From Sclerodactyla briareus (Eukaryota > Echinodermata > Holothuroidea > Dendrochirotida > Sclerodactylidae), in contig JAODTK010001388.1 in NCBI GenBank assembly GCA_026419785.1, positions 267,971 through 331,970 on the forward strand: a stretch of DNA of 64,000 nucleotides, written 5' to 3'. The first letter of the stretch is position 1. Each line of letters starts with the position of its first letter. The position numbers and the translations under genes were made by a program. The notes under the pieces were generated by a model. That model ran no database searches and was not told where the DNA came from. It was given only the letters and a program-made list of their open reading frames with translations. Of this stretch, positions 10,330-21,800 are shown piece after piece.

Positions 10330-13000
10330 CAACGGTGTGCAAAAACGACAGCAGACATGGTTTGGACTTGGATCCTCTAGAAAAATATTCACATACAATG
10401 GCGCGTAGATATCCTGTTATAGTTAACCACATATATTAGGATTCATAATAGCAAAACTGTGTCAGGGTAAAGGACATCCACAGGTAGAAAATTTTCTTTC
10501 CTCAGAGAAATAACGGATCCTTTCACAACAAACTGCAAGACGAATGCTTCCCTTGCCCCAGGTGTGTAACAAGACGGCCGATACTGCACAAAGCGCATGT
10601 AATGGTTGGGCCATCAGTCTTGATGGTTAGTCCACTTCAGCTTTTCATAGTTACTATTTGTTTTGCTACGCGCAAAACCCATTAACAAAGGCATCATTCA
10701 CTAAAATTTAGTCCCCCCCCGGACAATCATCCCCGAAATCCTTTGACCTATTCTGCCCCCGTGGCAGGTATCCTAGGTTCGGCAAACAAAATGGCGGAAA
10801 ATAACAAAGTATTCTAGCAAACTCTATTGATCATCCATCATGACGTTACCTGAACTTTTACCTGTTTCTATCGACTATTTTACAACTAAACCCCTGATAA
10901 CATTCGATTTGTACCAAAAATACATGAGAGGTAACGTTTATTACTTTTACCAGGTGCTGATTTTTTTGTGGATTCTGTTGGTGCGGGAGAAGACCTCCTA
11001 GTATCGTCTAGTATCGAAAGTTCCACAAGCGTGTCGAGGCTCGTCGTGAAATGCAAACTCATCATGAGTCGGCATTAAGCCTCATAATATTATACTTATA
11101 ATAAAAAAATATTCGATTAGTTACATAATTCTCAAACCATGATACGTACGCACTTTATGTTTTTTTGTGAACAACCAAGTTAAGTAGAACGAATACAGTC
11201 CATGCCCTTTTCATCCTGTCAGTGCCTATCTATCTAAAATTAATCATTTTTTTTTCAAGGCACTTTTCTTTCTTCTTTATTTTTTATTTAACAGCTAGGA
11301 CAAACTGTAAAACCCCAGAAATAAAATTAAGGGTGATTTAGCTCAGTCACACTTTATAACTTGCCCGGAGATTCTGTATCGATATGGCTACCAAGTAGTG
11401 GAACATGTCTATGTTAAGAAAGTGGAATATCACACTAGTCCTCTTAGCCCTTAGCATGCATTCCCTAATATATATATATAGGGAGAGAGAGGAAGGCCCG
11501 AAGGTCGGAAATCTGGGAGTGGTGAAAAGGTCATGGCTCCACCGAGATGCCAACCGCGGACCGCTCGCTTCACTTGCAGCCGCGCGCCCTGCCAATTGAG
11601 CTATGAGACCAACTGGTGGTTGAACTCAGTAAATGATACCGTTCAACGTGAGATCGTGCATCTATACTTTGAACATTCTAGTTTCTATTGTTGATGTCAC
11701 TATCCTTAGGGTCAACATTGATACATTCCGCCCTGGGCAACCACTTGGTACTCACTATAGGAAGTGGCGGAGGTGACTATTTCGTGTATGTAATTCCAGG
11801 AGTGAGTGACACCCTTTGGAGAAAATTGGAGAAAAAATAGAAAGAGCGGCCAAATTAAGACAGAACACAATCCTATTCCTGAGAGATGGACCCTTCATTA
11901 ATCAAAGCGGTCTATGCCTGTCATAGTCCCAGTTAAAAATATATTTATTATCTAGAGGCGAATTATGCGGGGCCCACGTAGGCCTGTATAAATCGCTACA
12001 TTTGGTTGTGTTCCCAAGCTGAAAACGCATGAAAGGGGAAACATTTCAAAGGTTCAACTATTTCACACATCAATTTAGTATGAATGCGTCATTTTAGTTC
12101 ATTTGCACCGATAGAGTTCAATGATAGTGCATTTGAAATGTTACTAACAACACATAGGGCTAGTCTGGATAGGCTGAAAACAGTCGGACAAACGGACATG
12201 GCCAGTGAATCGTCTGTGCGAACGAAGCTGTTATTTCGTTCTCTGAGGAATACTTTAGAACGACTGGGACTTTATTTCCTTGTTAAAGAATACTTTAAGG
12301 AACATGAAAAACGTAGACACAACCAAACTGTATATTCAACTATATATTGTGTTATTTATCTATAATGTTTTAATTCCGACTAGAATGCCTTCTCGTATAG
12401 TTATGTCTTTTAGAATATTTGGAGTCCCGTGGAATTCATAACTTCGTCAACAGGTCGGGTGGGCCTCGCCAAAAGACGTTTAAATAAACGGTAAGAAAGT
12501 TGCATAATCTGCAATATTCGCTGAATAAAGAATACTACGAAGGATTGTTTATTGATTACTATATAGGCTAACAAGGTTAGGATTTTCGGATGCGGGTTGC
12601 GGCATGGATCTAATTAAAATCGTATTCTCCGAGCAGACCTACGGACTGTCTGCCATGGCTTTGTCGGCTTGCAGAGATAAAGCAAGACAAGATCCGGATA
12701 TTATCAAACCAGTTTCTGAGTAGGCAGATGACTACGTGTACCGATGCTGCGTTGAATTGATGCCACATCACCGCCAAATGAAGTTCTGGAGTCTTTACTC
12801 TTTAAGTTATTCACACGTTCAATGTTGAGCTGAAGAATGACACACGCATCACACAAGCTTCCTCCCCTCTCCAGACACACAAACACCCCTCTTCTCCCAA
12901 AATTGCGAGTTCCCACTTTCAATGTTGCATTTCGGATCCGCACCTGTATGAACGGAAGATACAGGCCTCATTTCTCAGATAACCATCAAAACAACCACAT
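10330..13000. repeat. beta block, copy I (matches 36730-39450)
   Basis: Direct-orientation duplicate of 36730-39450, continuing without a break into the LINE at 13745. Fragments also occur at 34860-35170 and 55680-57030. It lies immediately upstream (in the minus-strand sense) of receptor A, so its first few hundred bases are the 5' flank of that gene. It contains a tRNA-derived SINE (11400-11640). No confident gene was found; a 93-codon plus-strand frame at 12084-12365 is only partly preserved in the other copies. Confidence 0.7.
11400..11640 (-). mobile_element. tRNA-derived SINE, copy I
   Basis: The minus strand around 11620-11535 reads like a tRNA head. An A-box region TAGCTCAATTGGCAGGGCG is followed about 45 bases later by a degraded B box (GGTTGGCATCTCGGTGG, where an intact box would read GGTTCGAATCCCGGTGG). 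It is followed by purine-rich GAGAGAGG and an (AT)n run near 11470. The same insertion sits at 37800-38010, so it predates the segmental duplication. It is too degraded to be an intact tRNA gene. Confidence 0.5.
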
Positions 13001-13744
13001 GGATCGAATATAGGGGTTCCTATTACGTATACGTTTCTCATTATCTGCGGGAATCTAGAGGTCAGGGTCATTCCACGGGTGCACTTTTGATTTAATTAGC
13101 ATACGTTAAGTACAGTACAGTACACTTATACATGTTCTCATCAGTAGCAAAATTTATATTTTTTGGTTTACAAACGCGAGGAGTAAAGATGCGAAGTCCA
13201 TCACGATTCTGAGAAGAATGTACACGTACTAACTTGACGGTGTGTCAACCGTATATACTCGGTTGCCATTTCCCAAATAACCTTCGCCACCCATTTTCAC
13301 ACACCGATTGCTTGTGGTAAAATTATATACTAAGAGATTATGATGGGCACATTATACGCGTGCCACATCACCTGGTAAAACAGAACCATACCGAACAAAA
13401 CGTTGGTGTTAACAGCTATAACAATATGAGACTCACCGTTAACCTAGTTTAATTATTTCAATAATGAATCCACTTTGAGTATTGTCTTGCTTTGTATAGG
13501 TTCGACCAAATGTTTCGAACCCTGCAAATTCCTGCACCATTACAACGGAATTTTTACTTTCCCTCCAAAACAGGTTGTGTCGGAAAACTACACCAACTTT
13601 GTCATTAGTGCACCACTCCCGAATGTGTCAATTATTACATTAGATGTGTGAGCGTTTTAAGTAATTGTTTTGCGCGTTGTGGCCTCGTTTAGGTATTTGC
13701 TCAACCTAATGTAGGTATTATCTACATTAAACCTCAAAACGCTA

Positions 13745-15060
13745 CAAGATGTTGTTGTGAAATCTTACGAGTTTGGAACCCATTTATCCAATCACCATCT
13801 TATTAATTATTTGGATCGTCATCAGCTTTTATAACAAATGTTCAACATGGTTTTCGGAAAATCACTCCTGTGAACTCAATTGGCCATAACAATCACGACT
13901 GGCTAGAAGCTTGGACGTAAAGCGCAAACTGATGTAGTGATTACAGGTTTCAGCAAAGCATTCGACAAGGTGCCACATAAGCGTCCGGCATACAAGCTTC
14001 AAACACTATGGCATTTCTTGCAGCTCCCCTCACATTGGATAAGGCTTCTTATCAACCGTACCTAGTGTGTTTGTTACGATGTGTCAATGTCACATGGTGC
14101 TGTCTGTCGGGAGTACCTCCTGAACAGTTCTAACCTATTGCTTTTCTCTCGATGTAATTAATGATCTGTCCTACACGGCATAAACTCTACCATATACGTA
14201 TGTTTGCTGATGACTGCATTTTGTAACGAACTATCGGTTGATCACTGACGTGATAGACTCCAACGAGACCTAGATGAATTTTTAATCATGGAGCAAATGT
14301 TGGTAGATCGATCTAAATGCTTCTGAGTGCAAGTCTTGATGGTTACCAATAGAAAGGATTTTCAAACCGATATTTCCTTGATAACACTCCTCTCGACCTG
14401 TGAAAGAACATACATACCTTGGTGTCACAATCACGAGTAATCTCGCATCGCATATCGCATATCAACAACATTGTTCGTAAAACCTTCAAAGTTCTCGGAT
14501 TGATTCGAAGACGACTGTGATATCAAAACTAAAGTTACTGCCTTTTAATCCTTGTTCGTCCCTGTTTGGAATATGCCTCCTCAGTTTGGGATCCATACAG
14601 CCCTTTAACATTACAAACTGGAAATAGTTCAGGGTCTATCAGCCCGCTTTGTTTGCAAAGCCTGTTCTAGATTAACCAATGTGAAGCCCTTCTTCAACAG
14701 CTTGGCTTGCCGACACTGCAGGAGAGAGAAGCGGGGATTCACGACTTCAAGCTTTTCTACAAATCAGTTACCAAGCTGGTGGCTCTCCCAGTCCCGGACT
14801 TTGTCGAGTTGACTAATCATCACTCAAGATCTTCATTGGCCAATGGCTCTAGCTATAGACACGCTTGTGTTTACACAGATGTTTTCAAGTGGTCATTTTG
14901 GCCAGACAATCACAGATTGAACAAATGGTGCTTTCAACCACCAAAAAAAACACAAATCCACTGTCTTTTCTGACATTGATAGAGATGGTTCATCATCAGG
15001 TCCCTAAGCTGGTGCATGTTGCGCCCTATGCAGTGTTCCCACTAGTTGTGTTCGCATAGT
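13745..15060 (+). mobile_element. 5'-truncated LINE (CR1/jockey-like reverse transcriptase), LINE-1
   Basis: Plus-strand pieces of a non-LTR reverse transcriptase appear in order with frameshifts. QHGFRKNHSCE is at about 13840, FSKAFDKVPHK at about 13950 and a GVPQGT-equivalent (GSTS + EQF) at about 14105-14130. The catalytic FADDC is at about 14205, DEFLIMEQ at about 14275, YLGVTIT at about 14415, RPCLEYASSVWDPY-type sequence at about 14560, and LPTLQEREAGIHDFKLFYK at 14707-14770. Early palm-domain and any upstream ORF are absent, so the copy is 5'-truncated as usual for LINEs. It is embedded in the duplicated unit: truncated relatives lie at 40100-40620 and 57040-58020. It is inactive as read. 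Confidence 0.8.
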
Positions 15061-15567
15061 AGCCGACAAGACAAGACAAGACACATTTCAAGAGTGTTGC
15101 ACTCGTGAATGTAGTGTAGTTTTCAAGCATCCTTTTCTAGAGTGTAGGAGTGATTGATGCCCCGTCTCTGTACAAACAGGGAATAGACATCCTACACACA
15201 AACGTCGTCGGCGTAGATCCAACATTCAGAAAAAGGCCCATGTATTTTTTAGGACATCACCATGTCTAACACGTATTAGATAGAAGTCTCAGTCTACCCT
15301 AAATCCGATTCGCCTCCGTTGGATATCAATATCTTATGACTCGAAACTCGAAAATATTCCTATGTGGACTATTAGAGCCAGGGACCTACATAATATCCAT
15401 ATTTATTTCTTAACATTTCCAATATGGACATTAGGTGCGAACCCTGACCTTGCTGAGCCCGACTTTTATATATACATTCCAGTGCGTATGTACTGGTACG
15501 TAAAACGGCCGATAATTATCTCCTTCTCCTCTTTTTTTTGGGGGGGGGGGGCTTCCACGAGGCTCAA
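15061..15567. repeat. delta block, copy I (matches 58021-58715)
   Basis: Sequence downstream of LINE-1 that is duplicated downstream of LINE-3. Shared landmarks are GGACTATTAGAGCCAG, ATAATATCCATATTTATTT, CATTCCAGTG and a T(n)G(n) run (about 15531-15551). The 5' part contains GACAAGACAAGACAAGACA. No gene was recognised. Confidence 0.6.
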
Positions 15568-15732
15568 ATCAGTTCATTCTCTGATGTTTTCATAACACTG
15601 CTTCTTTCAACGACCGACCCTTCTCTTTCTTCGACTTTCCTCTGTATTTTGGGATTTTCTTTACTTACCACTTCCAATAATATACCTATAGTCAATTTTG
15701 ATAGAAATGAAGAAATGTACTTGCTGACGCGC
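15568..15732 (-). CDS. weak candidate cytoplasmic-tail exon
   Basis: On the minus strand a pyrimidine-rich stretch ending CTTGCTTAG (about 15733-15755) is followed by about 54 open codons. These include KENPKIQRKVEEREGSVVER and end SENELI at a TGA. The charged, Ser/Glu/Lys-rich composition would suit a cytoplasmic tail of a gene lying at higher coordinates, such as receptor B. The paralogous delta copy diverges just before this point, so no comparison is possible. It may be chance. Confidence 0.15.
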
Positions 15733-15734
15733 TA

Positions 15735-17440
15735 AGCAAGAGCAATAGAGTAAATGCATTCAAGGAATAACAAGATCTCCAATTATGGCACCTCCTCATA
15801 TCCACAACGTTTAACGATTCTTGCTGTCGATTAGCGATCAGGCTCGTTAACGGTTAAGACCAAGAAGAGACCATTAAATCAAACATTTCGATACCTAATA
15901 AAGCGTTCATTCTCGATCAGCGTGAATAACTCTATATTGCTCGTTGTGGACACACATTTGAGACTGGCACCTCCTCTACCTATTACATGGATTCCGGGGG
16001 TAACCTGAAGACTTAGAAAACTACGACCCGCTCATAAATTGGCTTTAGAACTATCTCGGGCATAACCGAATTCTCTAAGTTGCGGGAGCGTGTGACAAAA
16101 AACTGAGAATTCTCAATTTTGGTTCATGCGGTTTGTAGACGACCTTTCAGCAGAGCCTTGGTCTTCAATTAGTGACGAATTGGCTTACGATGGAACAATC
16201 GTCACTATTCCATGATGCTCCTCTCTAGTTAGGCCTCAGCGAAACACACGCCATTATGACAATTAAGACATTTCTCCGCATCATTACACATGTTTATTTC
16301 CTCACAAGAGTGACCATTAACCTTCACGTTACTACCTTCCTGGAGCCTACAAGGCAAATATATTTTAATCGTGTATTTAGGCATTCAATCATGAGGCCAA
16401 GTATTGTTATGAAAAGCCCCGATTAGAGGGGATTCCTGACAATTCCTACTATTCCGCAGCAATTACGTTCACTTTCCGAATGTATTAAATATTGTTTCTC
16501 TAGCAACTACATGGTCCCTTTCCTCGAAATAACTCAACAAATAGTGGAGAATGAACACCTCATGCTTAGGTCGGCGACAAAAAAAGTTGAGACAGTTAGC
16601 GAAAAGCACCTCGGTTATTGACGGTATGTACATAGCCCGACATAAACATAATGCTGGCGCCTGCCGGGCGTTATACTGACCTGTCTTTCAACCTATTATC
16701 TCCGGGGTTCATATGTAGTGGATTTCTATTGCAAAACCTCTCTGAAGGTGTATAACATGATATAACCATTTTGCGTTTGAGACAGCACAACTTCAAGAAC
16801 GGAACGATTTGAACTTGTCTTTTTTATGTATCTGAACCCCTACATTTTTGTCTTCTGACCAGAAGTAGTATTTAAACTCGCAATAGAGAGCAGAGCTCAC
16901 AAAATGAAAAACAGATTTTCTATATAACTATTTCCAATACTTGGAATTAGGATTTTTTAATTCACCACCTGTCTCAGGTCATTATTCCGATTGCGATGTA
17001 CAAAGATTTACAATCCCTGTCGAAATTGTAGACGAAACATTGCATTCAGGCATGTAGCAGCAAATTCAGACATTTTGCTTCATTTTACTAATTCACACCT
17101 CTCCATCGAAAATTCAGAATGAAGAATTCTACCGCTTTCATCTAACATCAATTTTCTTGTGCTCCAATGAAAATATTTCATCTTTCACCGTGTAACCTGT
17201 GAATATTGATCAACAGATACGCAATTTCCGTGGACATCATTTTTAATAGTACTCTCCTTTTTATTGACTGGAGAATATTGTGGAGCCTCGCCCTGTCCCA
17301 TTGATCAGTTTTACTACCATAAGCAGCGGGGAACTACTCCATAGCTCGGTTACTCGGAATATTCCCAGGAGATTCGTATTCAGAAACACAATATGAAGGA
17401 TTGCCTGTCACGTATTCATCATCACTAACTTGTCTGACGA
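15735..17440. repeat. epsilon block, copy I; 3' flank of receptor B
   Basis: The segment from about 16830 to 17330 is duplicated at about 35180-35700. Shared landmarks are CTGACCAGAA.TAGTATTTAAA, CTTGGAATTAG, CACCTGTCTCAGGTCAT and ATTGACTGGA. About 15735-16830 is single-copy in this window. No gene is recognised in it; every frame is short. Confidence 0.5.
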
Positions 17441-17446
17441 TTAGTT

Positions 17447-18482
17447 TCAGTCGTTTGGGTAATTCCACTTCTTATGATGTTTCACGACGATAATAACTAA
17501 CATGATGATCAGAATGATGAAAGAAATAAGGAGCACAATTCCAAACAGATATGGTAGTAAGTGATAGGAGTTGTTCATCTACCAGTCCCATATCCTCGTC
17601 TGATGCAATATGCTTCAATATTATGAAGGTTTGTCCTGTGTTGTTATTCTGTGGTGTTATCGGCATGGTGATTGGCGCTGTTGCAGTGTTGGGTGTCGCG
17701 CATTCTCGTAGAGAGCTGTTGAACCCATTGGACTGATAACGGTATCGCGCACAGAATTGGATATGGGTCCAAGGGTACACCTCTGGCTAAAACCTGATCG
17801 TAGTAGCAGTTAACAACCTCGTATTACTATCTCCGGGGTAAACAGTCCAACAGTGACCCGTATAATCTGTTTGGTGTCGTCCGATATTCAGTGTATTTGT
17901 GTGTCATTGCTCTAGCGGAACCGAAAACGGTATAAATCCACGTACAGTTGAACGTTCTACAGTAGCATGATAATTGGAGAGTATTTCCGATAGCGTATGC
18001 CTCTCCAGATGTCCCATTCCTGAAGCATACTAGTTTACCTTTCTTGATATGCAAACGAAGCTCGCTTTCCTCTTCTGACACACCGTTATCGCTTACAAAA
18101 TTCACCCAGCATACGTACGTTCCATTATGTTTGTCCGTCAGTTGCGGTATTATGTACTCCAAAGAATTATCATTGTTTAAATTGGACGCGGCGCTCTCCC
18201 CTGCTGTATTAGTAATCGTAATGTTTGCCTGTCGTGCCTTTGTACATCATACTAAATGTAAACGTTTTCTTGTCCCACAAATACAACTTCGTTAGATTCT
18301 GGGTCTTTCAAATTAAATAGAACCCACTGAGAAATAGAGAGGCTAACACTGAATGAGAATGATGTTGACCACTGGAGCTGAACTAACAATCTTCATGTTG
18401 ATATTACCTTCCCACAACAAAAGGCGAACGGTATGTTGAGACAAAGAAAACCAACAATCGTTTTCGTGGTCATTCTAATCAT
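17447..18482 (-). CDS. Ig-superfamily membrane receptor, copy B (best preserved)
   Basis: The clearest copy. The signal-peptide exon is 18482-18408 with a GTAATA donor. The next exon starts at about 18326 after the acceptor CTCTATTTCTCAG and begins WVLFNLKDPESNEVVFVGQ. That is a V-like Ig domain: the first-Cys region is shifted by an indel, then come NITITNTAGES and the F-strand signature TDKHNGTYVCWVNF. A second Ig-like domain follows without an evident intron (KLVCFRNGTSGEAYAIG, LQLSCYC, CTWIYTVF). An Asn/Thr/Pro-rich stalk leads to a membrane helix (FGIVLLISFIILIIMLV, about 17480-17550) and the short basic end KHHKKWNYPND, with stop at 17447-17449. It predicts a type I surface glycoprotein with several NxS/T sites. 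Its helix differs from that of A, C and E. At least two frameshifts interrupt it. The ligand is unknown. Confidence 0.72.
18408..18482 (-). other. signal-peptide exon of receptor B
   Basis: Twenty-five codons from ATG to a phase-0 donor (AAG|GTAATA). The basic start (Arg, Lys) is followed by the hydrophobic core TIVGFLCLNIPFAFCC, a typical cleavable signal. Equivalent exons occur at 10251-10320, 36651-36722, about 41454-41540, 53876-53960 and 58749-58826. The longer copies insert a TKLST motif, so B has a short internal deletion. Confidence 0.62.
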
Positions 18483-18700
18483 GCGTCCTTTTCCAATGTA
18501 ACGGCGTTGCAAAAAAGAGAGCGGGCAATGGGTTAGACTGTATCCCTCCACGTAAAAATATTAATTGGAAGAAAGTGCAGTAAAATATGACTGGTATAGT
18601 TAACCACATAAAAATCCATGATAGCAAAACTGTTTTTAGGTGAAGGACTCCACAGGTAAGAGATTTCCCTTTTTTAGAGCGATGGTGGGATCCTTTCCTC
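18483..18700 (-). promoter_or_regulatory. shared 5' flank / putative promoter of receptor copies
   Basis: Directly upstream of the signal-peptide exon, about 200 bp are recognisably shared by copies A, B, C, D and F. They include GGTATAGTTAACCACA, CATGATAGCAAAACTG and CCACAGGTAAGAG as read on the plus strand. No canonical TATA box at fixed spacing is obvious; GTTAAC is an HNF1-like half-palindrome. Because whole blocks are duplicated, conservation alone does not prove regulatory function. Confidence 0.28.
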
Positions 18701-18702
18701 TT

Positions 18703-18885
18703 TCAAATTGCTAACCCAACAAACTGCCAGAAGGTAGTTTTTCCCCGCTTGTCCAGTGGTTGAAGACGCCAATCACTGAACAAAGCGCATGTCTTGTTGA
18801 AACCATCAAGTTTCGACAGCTTCCGCTCTTCATAATTATATGAGCCCATATGCCAAACACTTACACAATGGCGTCGTTTAGCCAA
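18703..18885 (-). CDS. reading frame partly conserved upstream of receptor copies; doubtful
   Basis: A 60-codon minus-strand frame contains YNYEERKLSKL and CALFSDWRLQPLDK. Similar words are readable in the same place upstream of copy C (YNYEKLKL...ALFSDRRLYPLGK, 36868-37119) and relic F (YNCEERNL..., 59128-59352). It might be an upstream exon of the receptor genes. It has no signal peptide or known motif, and block-level duplication could explain the similarity. Confidence 0.15.
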   Translation of the reverse strand: MAKRRHCVSVWHMGSYNYEERKLSKLDGFNKTCALFSDWRLQPLDKRGKTTFWQFVGLAI

Positions 18886-21800
18886 GACAATACAGTACCC
18901 GCACTTATCACCATATCATTTTACTATTCTGAACTCTGGCAGGTATCTAGGTCGGCAGACAAAAAGGCGGGAAAGTAACAGGGTATTCTAGCTACCCTTG
19001 ATCCTGTTGATTGATCAACCTTCCTGGCGTAACACTGAACTTTGAAGTGTTCCAGCAATCATTTACACCTCTGATAGCAGTCGATTCGAACTAAAAACAC
19101 AATGAAAAGGTAACGTTTATTACTTTTACCAGGCGCTGATTTCTTGTGGATTTCTTGTTCTTGTGCGAGCCTCCTTTAGAGAGAGGACCGCCTAGTATCG
19201 TCACGTATTGAACTCTAAACGGTCTGGTGCTTTGATCACCAAATTCTTATTTGCCCTGTAGCGAACATTGTGAACAATTTACTGTCGGATTGCAGAAGAG
19301 TTACAGGTAATTCACTGTTATTTGAATTGCCAGTAATATATATACAGTGAATTCTACAGTGAACTGTGGTCTTCTGTGAAATTCACAGTAAATCACTTTA
19401 AACTCAATTTACAGTAAATTATGGGCAAAATGCTGTGTTTTTTTACAGTGTGTGTCACGGCCAGTCTAAGATTACATTACAAACTTCTAAAGAGTCGATC
19501 AGCACAAAACCTCATCGACCTAACCACTTATGATCACAAAATGATCAGAATAGTTATAATAAATCTCTAACCATGATGTCACATTTGTATGTTACTTCAA
19601 ACAATAAAATGGAAAAGATGTAGTCATGTCCTCTACACTTTGCAATTGTCTGATCCGACTCAGTCACTGCTCGTGTCTGAGCTAGAAACTAATATATTAA
19701 AGACAGTTTTACATTTCAGAGATCCTGTACAGATTTGATCTCGAAAATTGTCTGAACATTCTGTGTTATGATGGAGAGAGTGGCAAGACACTATCCGGAA
19801 GTTCCCAATGATAAGTACTGCCGCTTCTGGGTGAACTTCTGCAAACCCATCCATTGATGCCTCTACGATAACTGTACTTATGTATTTATACTTGTGGGTA
19901 ATATGGTAGTTGAATATGATTTGAGTCAGCAGACGGACAGACGAATTTACTGAAACGTCTGCTAGAACGAAGATGGATATTTCAGTTTCTTCTCTCAGAA
20001 ATACTGGAAAGCAAATACATGTACGATTGAGTCATATCCCGTTTTGTTTGTTGCAGAATACCTATGGAAACGATAAAACGTCAAAATGAACGGGATGTAT
20101 ATTAGACTATATGATACATGGTAAATAATATATATTACATAATATTTATCTACGACTAGAATGCTTCCATCGTACAGTCTCTTACAGAAATATTTGGAGA
20201 AGAACCGAGAATGAATCATCGACCTATGGCCTTCGACCGCACATTGTTAGCTATATACGTCCTTACCCTCCTCGCTCATCCTATTCAACCCATTTATTAA
20301 AAAAATAAAAATAAAAATAAAAATCTGAGAGGGAATTAGTGTCATTGTGTCCTCAGGTCACAATGTCCTTCTCGAAATGGAGTTTTTACATGCCAGTGTG
20401 TTTTGAACAATGGACCGCTGCCTTCTTGGCATGAAAAATATGTCCTTCGCAGGCTTCTTGGTTTAGGCACAATGTACCCGAAAGTGCGAAGATGGGGCAA
20501 AGTCGTTGACTCCTTAAACGTTACAGCTTCTTACCAGTTTCGTTGTAAATTAGCTGAATATTAGTGCATTAGTGCATTAGGCAGCGAGTGAACATACTAC
20601 ACCTAGCGCAATTCTTGAGCCATTGAACATTTTGCAATTACTGACTCAACAGTCTCAACAATCTGATCAATAAATTCCCAGGACTCGTCAGCTTCTAACG
20701 TTGAGCTATTCGACGAACCCTTCTGTTTAAAGTGTTCTTCTGTGGCCCAACTGCCACGGGTCATCCTACGAAATATTATTTTGCTACATACAGCAGGGGA
20801 ACACAACTTCACCCCTAGAGCCTTCCTGTCTGCTTATCTCGGCCATTTATTGTAGGATGCGGGGTCAAACATTACATCAAGGGCACCTGTGGTAATATCC
20901 TATACTAATTGACGAGCAAATTTTATAGCCCTCAACTTCTATTTGGTTCTGAAAACCAAATAGGAAAACAATTTGAAAACAAAATACCTTATATAATCAA
21001 CGTTCCATTGTAGTTTCAAAGGACTCACAAATAGTGGAATATTCAGCATGTGTTCACTTCAAATTACCATAGGTTCTGCAGTAAACTATATATTTTAATG
21101 AGGGTTTTTTTCCGAACGGATAAAAAGAGCAACTACTCAACATATATATATAAAGAAATGCCGAAATTGAGTAATCTATACTTGTGTTGACCCCCGCCCT
21201 CGCCCGCGAACCAACATAAGGAATACTCGCAAAACTGTGATCCAGAGGGTACCGGGACATTTCGAAGTTAGGGATATGGTAGAACTGAAATCGCCAGAAC
21301 TTGAATAATAGGTACATAGAGGGGGCGTTGTGGCAGTATGAAATAGGCTTCGTCACTCATGTTTCTCATTTATTGGCTTGTTTTACAGTGACAAATCCAC
21401 GCTATCACCCCGATAGACCAAAACAGGCAACACAGCATAATTGCATTGGTTGGAGCGGGTCTAAAGGTAGGCTGCCATGATGTAGTAAGGAGAAAGTTCC
21501 AATAGTCAAATCATATTTACAGGACCCTTTGCCTTTGTTGACATTTCATTCATTTCCGATTTACCACACATCCAACCATTTTGTAAGTGCGCCACTGTTC
21601 TGACCAATCTGGCAACTGTATAAAGGTACGAACGCCTTGTTCGAACTAATTGCTTGACCATTTTTGGTGGCGGACTATCACATAACTGATAGGAAACCAC
21701 AGGTTTGAATACTCAGATTGTTCCAAGGAATAGCAAGAACCGCATATGTAACAGGGTTAAAACGAGCAAAGCGGATGATGCCGTTAGCAGTTTAACTTCA

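Noticed and set aside
11535-11620. A functional tRNA gene
   Set aside because: The B box is degraded, the stems do not pair well, and the same copy recurs in the duplicated block with more damage; a SINE head explains it.
17551-17736. Plus-strand 61-codon frame with a hydrophobic stretch
   Set aside because: It is the antisense of receptor B's stalk region.
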